A stretch of 64,000 nt of DNA from Massospora cicadina (lineage: Eukaryota > Entomophthoromycota > Entomophthoromycetes > Entomophthorales > Entomophthoraceae): NCBI GenBank assembly GCA_022478985.1, contig JAKSZP010005264.1, positions 124,001 through 188,000 on the forward strand. Reading direction: 5' to 3'. The stretch's first letter is position 1, and every line of letters begins with the position of its first letter. A program made the position numbers and the translations under genes. Positions 56,851-64,000 of the stretch are shown here, one piece after another. The notes beneath the pieces were generated by a model. The model was not told the DNA's origin and made no database searches. It saw nothing but the letters and a program-made list of their open reading frames with translations.

Positions 56851-57099
56851 AAAGTTGTAACCCCACACATTGCCCTGTAGATCCAGATGAGGCTGATCTA
56901 AATACCATTATCCCTCCAACCCAAATCTTATCCATTATCCCTCCCAGGGTTTTGACAGTGGACTTAGCTCCAGATTCACCCATAATCTCCCAAGTTTTGG
57001 CAGCATAAACGGCCTGCGCCAAAGGGGTAAACCTTTTGGAGTGATTGTCTCCTCCTGCGTCTAAACATGCCTTGTATTCCCTGGGTGAGGGTCTCATTC

Positions 57100-58170
57100 A
57101 ATTTTGGTTGAGGGTTTGAGTTCCTCTCCTTCTTCAAGCTAGAGTGATTCAGGCTCATCATGATACTCCCACGATTAGAAACCCTGGGAACAAGAAGTGC
57201 CTTGATTTGATCAAGCGTACCTATAAATGGGCAGGTTTGTCAAAAGATGTACTGGAAATAATTTCATATTGCATCACTTGTGTTCATGCCAAGTCATATT
57301 GGTCAGGAAAGAATGCCTTCTTCATCCCTAACAACAAGAAGAGGGTCCATGGACATCGGTGTCCATGGACTTTATCATTGAGCTTCCCAGTACCAATGGT
57401 TTTACCATGGTGATGGTGATGGTTGACCGTTTCACAAAATTTTCCATCATTATTCCATGTTCCTCTGCTATCACTTCTGAGGATACTGCTCTACTTTTAA
57501 TGCGTCATGTGTACTCAATGTTTGGCCTCCCACAGGAGATCATTATCAACTGAGGGCCTCAATTCACAGCATGATTCTGGAATGAGCTCTTGGAGATTTT
57601 AAAAATTACACCCTGTCAATCAAAAGCATATCATCCCCAGTCTGATGGACAAACGGGGTGGGTTAATCAGATCCTTGAGCAGTATCTGCACTGTTACGTG
57701 GCTGCTTCTCAGGATACCTGGGCTGATGACCTCCCCCTTTCTCAGTTTGCATATAATTATAGAACGCATGCCTCCACTAGATTCTCTCCATATGAAGCGA
57801 CCTTAGGGTACAATCCCTCATTCTCAATTGGTCTATGCCTTTGCCCAGAGGTACCAGCCACCGCCAATCATGCCCAACATATCCAGACAACGCAGTCCTT
57901 AGTTTTAAGCATCTCACTAAGGCCTTAAGTGACTATAAATTGTTAGCAGATCATAAGCAGCTCCCAGCTCATGTCATCAAGGTTAGTTCATATGTTATGC
58001 TCAATATGCGCCATTTACAGATGCAGGTGCCCTCACGTAAGTTCACAAGCAAACGCTCAGGTCCCCACTTGGTGGAGGAAGATTTAGGGAATGGTTCTTT
58101 CAGGTTAAAATACCACCTCACAGGAAGCAACACCCAGTTTTCCATAAACTCAGTCATCCCCATTTAAGGG
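57100..58170 (+). pseudogene. Element H integrase (broken)
   Basis: Zinc domain: AHHDTPTIRNPGNKKCLDLI ... CITCVHAK (57147-57295). Core: SMDFIIELPSTNGFTMVMVM and VDRFTKFS keep the first Asp (57359-57450). The second is lost (IIIN then a stop, then GPQFTA, about 57540). The Glu of DGQTERVN is Gly (SDGQTGWVNQ, 57640). C-terminal part: SSYVMLNMRHLQMQVPSRKF and GPHLVEEDLGNGSFRL (57980-58110), the GPF-type module. Spread over three frames. Confidence 0.92.
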
Positions 58171-58186
58171 GCAATTCCCTCAGATC

Positions 58187-58440
58187 CAGAGCCTATTGTG
58201 ATTGAGGATGTGGAGGAGGCTGGAGTGGAGGGCACCTTGGCTTCCCGCAAATCTCGTCATTTAGTTCAATATCATGTTGGTTGGAAAGGTTTATCTGGCC
58301 TATGAGAACAGTTGGGTCAGGGCTCAAGATTGCGTGAACTGCTCCAAGTTGGTCAAGGACTTCCATGCCTCCCATCCAGATGCTCCTCGTCCTCCTCCAA
58401 AAATTTGCAGCTTTAATGGCGATCAAATTACCTAAAGCCC
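58187..58440 (+). pseudogene. Element H chromodomain
   Basis: VIEDVEEAGVEGTL and HLVQYHVGWKGL (58196-58297) begin a chromodomain; the remaining strand and helix (YENSWVRAQDC, then SKLVKDFHASHPDAPRPP) are in the next frame after a single-base indel near 58300. Tyr and Trp of the aromatic cage are present in part. In chromoviruses this module reads histone marks to steer integration. This is the only chromodomain seen in the window. Confidence 0.85.
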
Positions 58441-58495
58441 ACATAAATGTGTCTCTTGCACAGTTTCCTGGTGGTGGGGCCCTCCTTTGGCAAAA

Positions 58496-58506
58496 GGAAA
58501 GGGTAA
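58496..58506 (+). promoter_or_regulatory. Polypurine tract of element H
   Basis: GGAAAGGGTAA directly before the 3' LTR start (TGTAAATC). Confidence 0.8.
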
Positions 58507-59721
58507 TGTAAATCTAGGGTAGCAACCCCTCTGCTTGGACCGGGCAGTTTTCTCATTCCTAAAAAAGGGTCCAAAGAGTGCTGCTGTACCTCTATTTACA
58601 CAGAGCGACCTTGCCCATGTGGTAGATGAGCGCTGGATTACACTCCCCCTCTGAAGATTCCATTCCCTGTCCCCACACTTGCCTCTGATGAATTAGTTCA
58701 CCAAATTGAGGATATCTAAGTAAAAATCATCAGCAACCGTCATCCCCATGATCTGGATGGATTTATAAAGCCAATGGCGCCAAACCCTCAAAATCAAAGT
58801 TGGAATGTCCAAAATCTATGGGAATAAAGCCTGACTGGCGTGCAACCCATATTCAAAAAGAGACAAGCAATGAATTCTCAGTCAAAATTGCGATGACATT
58901 GAGCTATTGAGAAGTACAGTGGCTGACTCAAAACTTCCCTTGAAATTATCAGGGACAAACCCTGACGGACAGGTATCACCATTGGGGACTGTTGCCAATA
59001 GTTAAAACCCCCATCAAAAAATTGGGATTGACAATCAATGGTATCCATTTGGCTGAACAGGTGCTCCAGTGATCGGGTAAGGGTGGGTTGACCATCCCAA
59101 ACCCGTTTCTGACCCATTGGAACGCCCCTATGTGTTGTGACCCTGGATAATTCCTATTTCCCATTGGCCAGATGCTAGTGCTAACTGTCACAAATGCAGT
59201 AAAGCCTTGGGTCAGGCGTTCATTGTCAAACCACTAGTGACTCAGCCTGCCGCCTATTCTCTCAATGTCCGTTCAGATTGAAGTCATTATTTCCCCCTCC
59301 CTCAAAAATTCGCCAGGTTAGGTCAAAATTTAAGGGCCCCAATCTCGTGCTTTGACAAGCTGCCCAAATTGAACACTATTTAATTAGTCGCATTTCACTG
59401 AGGAAATTGTTGGTCAATTTCTTCATTTAACTTTTTAATAAAAATCCCCCTACCCAATACTAGTTTTTATTATGTTCAAATATAAACCACCCCTCCAAAC
59501 TATATTTCAACAACCCATGGGACCTGTGGCCATGTTTACCTGGCTCTTCGCTAGGTTCCTATACACAACTATGGATCATGGGCGCTCAGTGGCGAAAGTC
59601 CTTCCTGGTTTCATAAAAATCATGCAAGTAGCAGTGCCTCTGCCATTTGGGATTGTCATTTGGGTGCTTCAGCACTTAAATTAGCAGGCCAGTCAAAAAT
59701 TAACTTTCTGTCTTCCTGACA
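58507..59721 (+). repeat. 3' LTR of element H
   Basis: 1215 bp, TGTAAATCTAGGG to CCTGACA, pairing with 53449-54669. In the 230 bp at 59472-59700 about a dozen substitutions separate the copies, so the insertion is not very recent. The hydrophobic 70-codon ORF (59472-59681) is kept. Confidence 0.95.
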
Positions 59722-59726
59722 GGCTC

Positions 59727-60817
59727 ATCCTCCCATATCATGGGAAATTAGCGTATTATTAGCTTATTTTACTCAATCCTAATTAGGTAAAACAGCGCCA
59801 AATCGTTGCATTCCTCCACATCCTATCAACGGAAGAAATGCAAGGTATACATGAGTTTGGGACGCTGGAGGAGTTCAGTCTGAAATAAGAGGGTCTTGAG
59901 GCCATCCTCTCAGTAATACCTTATAAATACCTGGTCAGCCTGAAGGGAATGACAAAGGTCAGGGTATGGCCATATTTATTAAGTAAAAGGGTTTTTCGTC
60001 AGACGACTTTAATTTGGGGTTTGACTAGGACATGCTTCATCATATTGACACCAGAAAACCACATGTTAATCTGATTCCTACCTATCCATCAGTCCAAGAT
60101 TGCAGATGAAGTCTTCAACTAAGAAATAAATCAGATGATCCAGAAGAAAATGCTGATACTGTCTAAGAGCCCTTGGGCGTCACCAGTACTTATTGTAAAA
60201 AAGAAAAAAGGGTTCTAATCGAGTAATTATTGACTAATGGAAACACAACAACATAATGAATAAGGAATCCTATTCCCTAAGAATTGATGATGTGTTCAAC
60301 TGACTCTTTAGAGCAAAAAACTCCTAAGCTTTGGATCTAATATTTGGCTATTGGAAAATCAAGATGCCCCAGAAAGAACAATAAAGATGTGTTATAATAT
60401 TAACTCAGGGGCTTTTCTAACCATGCAAATGCTGCAGGGGCTATGAAATACCCCTGCCACTTTACACTGGGCCATGAACAGCATACTGAGGGATCTTAAA
60501 ATTTCTTTGGTCTCAGTATATTTAAATGACATAAACGCTTTAAAAAACGTTCAACAAGCACTTACAAAACCTGGAGGAAGTTTATCACTAGATTGTTGCC
60601 ACCAACCTCAATATCAAGCCTAAAAATGCAACTTTTCCAGGAACAATTTGAATACTAAGGCTTTGTTATTTACAGGCAGGGTTTATGGCCCATCCAGCCA
60701 AACTGGAAGCCATCAAGAAGATGCGGACACTGATCAGAAGTGGGACATCCAGTTCTTACTATGGATGGTCATTTAATACTGACATTACATAGACAATTTC
60801 TGCAAAATAGAGGAATT
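59727..60817 (+). pseudogene. Element D reverse transcriptase (resumes after H)
   Basis: MIQKKMLILSKSPWASPVLI and VKKKKGSNRVIID near 60135-60235 are the RT fingers; SYSLRIDDVF and ALDLIFGYWKIKMPQKEQ follow (60270-60385). The catalytic box is VYLNDI (about 60518), Tyr-Leu-Asn-Asp, so the first metal-binding Asp is lost. NIKPKNATF and GFVIYRQGL mark the thumb (60615-60680). Interrupted downstream by the retroposon at 60834. Confidence 0.8.
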
Positions 60818-60833
60818 GGTATTCCACCTTCTG

Positions 60834-61121
60834 GGACACAGCCGGCCTCATTAACGAAGAAAACCCCCAACTATACCTCATTATGCCCCATGTCGCTGAT
60901 GCTCCCACCCCAATGCTGTCCGCCATGGTCCGCCAGCTAAAGCGGACACCAGACAAAATTTTCCCCAAAGCCTCCTCGCCATCTGATATGGCTTCCTAGG
61001 CTGATAATCTAGGGTTATATTAGGAATTTTTTAATTTATGATAATCCCTTTGTTTGTCCATTTGCGAATAAAGATTTGTGGAGGCTCCCCTTTTGGGTTG
61101 GGCACCACTAGTACTAAAAAA
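60834..61121 (+). mobile_element. Short A-tailed retroposon nested in element D
   Basis: A 288-bp insert with an exact 16-bp target duplication, ggtattccaccttctg (60818-60833 and 61122-61137), and an A-run at the 3' end. It encodes DTAGLINEENPQLYLIMPHV then ADAPTPMLSAMVRQLKRTPD and ends SPSDMAS-stop at about 60998. The 3' UTR has AATAAAG (about 61068) and a terminal hairpin-like GGAGGCTCCCCTTTTGGG. Sense with respect to D. Shares its 5' boundary with the copy at 24594-24885. Confidence 0.9.
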
Positions 61122-61137
61122 GGTATTCCACCTTCTG

Positions 61138-61640
61138 AAAAATGTTCCCCAATCTGAGTGGATATGAACTGTCAGCTGGCTTTTGACCTACTTTGCAGTT
61201 ACCTTGCATTGACGCCAATACTCATGTATCCAAAATCTATAAATTGGGTTTAATCAAAACAGAGACATCTATCACCGCCGTAGGGGCTCTGCTGTCCCAG
61301 CTTGATGACAAAGTAGTAGAGCATCCCATAGCCTACATAGATGATTATTAGATGTGAATGAGTATAATTACACCATGACAAAGAAAGTAGCTTAGAAGTA
61401 ATCTACACATGAAAAAAGTTTAGAGTCCATGTTGGAGTGCACTTCAATGTGGTATCTGACCACTCCTCCATCAGATGGCTACAGAACCTCAAGGAGCCAT
61501 AAGGATGAATACTCCGCTGAATGCTGAAGTTACAGGTGTACAATTTTAAGCTTTAGCACCAGCCTGGTGCAAAACACCAGAACACTGACAGACCGTCTTG
61601 GCTTACTACCATTGCTTTAACTGCTGGAATGACAGGTAGC
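61138..61640 (+). pseudogene. Element D RNase H (broken)
   Basis: After the retroposon, fragments near 61255-61330 (KTETSITAVGALLSQLDDK) give the start of RNase H with the TDAS Asp lost, and FRVHVGVHFNVVSDHSSIRW then LQNLKEP (61417-61500) the SDHSSIRW motif. HQPGAKHQNTDRPSWL (61560-61605) closes the domain. Stops and indels between. Confidence 0.8.
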
Positions 61641-62890
61641 CTTTATGACAATATGCAGAGCTGACAATATGATAAGGAACCAGAGGAGGTACACCGCGCA
61701 CTGGACCAGCTGATGAAGAGCACCGCCAGAAAGCATGAAAATCTTATAAATCAATAGAAGATCACATATATCAATACCATGATCAACCAAGCATACGGAT
61801 CTGATCCTCAGGGCCCACAAAGCCATGGGCCATGGAGGGTTCAAGAATACATATGAACAATCAAAACAGCACTACTACTGGTAATAGATGCAATTCAATA
61901 TCCATGAGGCCATCAACTGCTGCAGGGAGTGCTAAGGGGAAGTGTTGCACTGTAAAAGCACTTCTTATTAATTGATTAAGTCAAACTTTGTTTTCCATGC
62001 CATGCCATTTGATGTCAGGTGACTGATAACTGCCAGCAGAGGACAGTTTTAGTATATTAAGGTGGATATTGTCCGCCTTACAAATGGATCAAAGCCAAAC
62101 CATAAGAGACCTGAGGGCCACACTGACCCTTAAATTCATTTTGATAAAAATCACTTATAAACATGGGTGACCCAATCTCTTCTTATAAAAAATGGTACCA
62201 ACTTCACATCCCAGATGATCACTAAGCTTAATAAATTGATGGGGGTCTATGGGGTCCTGTTTACATTCTATTACCACAAAACTAATGGTATGGTGGAGTG
62301 AGAAAGCAGCCTTAGTTGGCATCCTAAAAAAATTGGCATTGTTAGACTGTCCATTTGTAACCTCATCCTGCCTTCCGCACCCTTTGCATACTTTATCACA
62401 TCCCACTTGTCCACAGGAAAATCACCGTTTTAACTCCTGTATGGGAAACAACCCATACTGCTTTGATCCTATACTCCTGCATTTGCAGAGAGATAATGAT
62501 CACCAGCCAATACCTAGATAACCTCAAATAAAAGTTGATCCAGCTCCAAATTATGGTTACTCTAATTTGCTGGCCCAGAATATGAGATGTAGAGAGCGCA
62601 ACAACCATAATCTCCATCCTTTGCCCTGTCATGGCCTAGGGGAATTGAATGCTCTACTACAATAACCATGGGTTTGGCAGGACAAGTAAGCTCAAACATA
62701 TCTGGAAGGGTCAGTTGAGATTATAGATAAAACCTCAACTAATACTTACACGTTTAAGGACCCCATCAAAGGGCACACTTTTCAATATAGTACACGCTAA
62801 ATTCTTAATATTATTCCATAAGGGCGCCAAGATGCCAACTACTAACAACCAACATCTCAACTGCTGACTGTAAATAATTTGAAACTTTTT
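61640..62890 (+). pseudogene. Element D integrase (broken)
   Basis: Zinc domain: HKAMGHGGFKNTYEQSKQHY then NCCRECxGE (about 61815-61935). Core: the second Asp region IKNGTNFTSQMITKLNKLMG (about 62180-62240; Asp replaced) and YYHKTNGMVE (about 62268-62297) with the Glu kept. C-terminal code is a frame away (LLAQNMRCRERNNHN..., 62560 on, VWQDK near 62670). The 90-codon frame 62249-62521 is partly real (GILKKLALLDCPF is the domain after the Glu). Confidence 0.78.
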
Positions 62891-62909
62891 ATGTTTGATT
62901 AATTACAAA

Positions 62910-63620
62910 TGTTGAGATATTGGTTTGTTCAACCATACAACATTGACTCCAGCAATAATACCCCAAATGCTCTATAGACCTCATCGCTACCACAAACCAC
63001 CTTGCTACACTGTCTTTGTATCTCATTAAAATGATTTCATTGGTCTACCATTGATATTCCATTAATATTTTCTGTCTCAAATTCTAAATATTAAATCAAT
63101 TCGCCATATGACCCTAATTTTAACAAAAGTCTATCAATCTGTCAACCAAACACCCAATGCCTAAAAACTGTTCCACTCCTGTCAATTAAAAATCACAAGA
63201 ATTATCCAGTAGAATATGCCATGAATATTTCCACTAATCATATAAACTGCCATAATTATTCACCTAAAACTGCCATAAACGTTTCCTCCTACCAATACCT
63301 AAAAGATATACTAACCTTTGGCCTAACCCCTGCAGTGGCATTATTAGTATATCAGTGGGCAAAAAATGGGAAACACAAGAAGGTTTATTCATCACAGTGA
63401 ATCCTGAAACATGGATTACATTCCATAGGCCCCAGCATATATTTTAAAGGGGCCGCAATTTGATAAATGGGAACACAGCAACCCAAATTATTGGATACAT
63501 TAATAATCAAACTCTGCCACCTTCAAAGTAACTCAGGTTTTACATTCATGATGGATCAATTCTGGATTTACCAAATAATAATTTAGTATAACTTAAGTAT
63601 ATACTTCTAGTAAAAGCGGC
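62910..63620 (+). repeat. 3' LTR of element D (3' end unclear)
   Basis: TGTTGAGATATTGG start; shares with 48608-49330 'accttgct', 'cgccatatgacc', 'atgggaaacacaagaaggtt', 'tatattttaaaggggccgc' and 'aactcaggttttac'. Homology fades after about 63560, so the last 150-200 bp are lost or replaced by the sequence that carries the 63701 ORF. Confidence 0.8.
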
Positions 63621-63700
63621 TTTTCTTTCTCATAACAATCACTTTTAAGTTACTACAATTTGATTCAAACAGCAAATTTGGATAATCACACACAGGAAAG

Positions 63701-63952
63701 ATGGGCGACTCTATCAATAAAAATAATACAACATGGGTGAGCGTCGCGGCGAGCAGTGCACTTAACGGTGCAACTAAGGGCAAGAAACTCCCTGGAGGGG
63801 GACCAGGAACCCAATCTGAAAAAGAAATTGAAAACTCAGACACCATATGGGTTTATGGTATTCACTTTAAAGCACGCGCAATATATGTACATTTAGTTCA
63901 ACCAACCCTTATCAAAGGTGGAACATGGGATCAGACTCTTCCTTGGGGATGA
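63701..63952 (+). CDS. Unidentified 83-codon ORF
   Basis: An ATG-initiated frame (GAAAGATGGGCG context) reading MGDSINKNNTTWVSVAASSA, then ALNGATKGKKLPGGGPGTQS and an acidic/aromatic second half, ending TGA 63950-63952. No domain recognised. It lies immediately beyond the decaying D LTR. It might be the 5' end of a non-LTR retroposon ORF1 or a host exon; the window stops too soon to tell. Basic-Gly/Pro middle (KGKKLPGGGPG) would suit nucleic-acid binding, which is speculation. Confidence 0.3.
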   Translation: MGDSINKNNTTWVSVAASSALNGATKGKKLPGGGPGTQSEKEIENSDTIWVYGIHFKARAIYVHLVQPTLIKGGTWDQTLPWG

Positions 63953-64000
63953 GTCACTGACCCTGTGGGAGAAAACATGTGAGGCACATCCCTCACTTTT

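Larger units (their letters stand above)
53449..59721 (+). mobile_element. Complete chromovirus H (Ty3/Gypsy), nested in D
   Basis: A full LTR retrotransposon: 5' LTR 53449-54669, internal part 54670-58506, 3' LTR 58507-59721. The target duplication GGCTC is exact (53444-53448 and 59722-59726). Order: short Gag remnant, protease, RT, RNase H, integrase, chromodomain. The internal part is only 3.8 kb and lacks an identifiable capsid, so most of gag is probably deleted. All enzyme domains carry stops or lost catalytic residues. Confidence 0.95.

Noticed and set aside
1..64000. Endogenous retrovirus with envelope gene
   Set aside because: No envelope-like frame, signal peptide or fusion motif was found after any integrase; elements look like retrotransposons only.

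Overview
The window looks like non-genic, transposon-filled nuclear DNA from an animal, most likely an invertebrate and perhaps an arthropod. The evidence is a mariner terminal repeat with transposase C-terminal code, Helitrons with TC...GCATGGG...CTAG-type ends, a tRNA-headed SINE with a 21-bp target duplication, and many Ty3/Gypsy LTR retrotransposons. I found no intact host gene, rRNA, functional tRNA, operon or CRISPR array. Almost every coding stretch is a retroelement frame broken by stops and frameshifts, so genes are annotated as pseudogenic domains within elements. Element letters (A, B, C, D, E, H, I, J) are mine.

Layout. 1-696: retroposon 3' end with A-tail, sitting inside the 5' LTR of element A. 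697-7867: element A (Ty3/Gypsy), carrying a solo LTR (4991-5737, target duplication ATATG). 7868-9275: LTR-like spacer bracketed by short direct repeats. 9276-13800: antisense chromovirus-type element J. 13801-31663: nest of three related Gypsy elements, E outside, B inside it and C inside B, with a further solo LTR (22790-23684, duplication CTAGC) in B and a short A-tailed retroposon in C. 31996-32400: mariner remnant. 32802-33471: A-family solo LTR. 34174-35026 and 36778-37195: short non-autonomous Helitrons. 37212-43446: decayed autonomous Helitron with Rep and Pif1-like helicase code, a 121-bp tandem array and a 45-bp in-frame coding repeat. 44990-45272: SINE. About 45300-48607: 5' part of Gypsy element I, cut off by element D. 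48608-about 63620: element D, split by a complete chromovirus H (53449-59721, duplication GGCTC) and by an A-tailed retroposon (60834-61121). 63701-63952: an open frame of unknown origin.

How the parts relate. A, B, C, D, E and I form one lineage. They share a Gag with 'NIHSF..YE.ALEGA'-like capsid motifs, a protease of D(T)GSP(I/V)NV(I) type, matching RT/RNase H/integrase order, and a primer-binding site of the form TGGTGCTCNCTNNAGG shortly after the LTR. In B, C and E the Gag also carries a collagen-like Gly-X-Y tract, which is the most unusual protein feature here. H and J are a second lineage with a GxxGNFMS-type protease; H has a chromodomain. Target duplications let much of the insertion order be read directly. 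Coordinates of pseudogenic domains are approximate unless defined by LTR ends, duplications or motifs.
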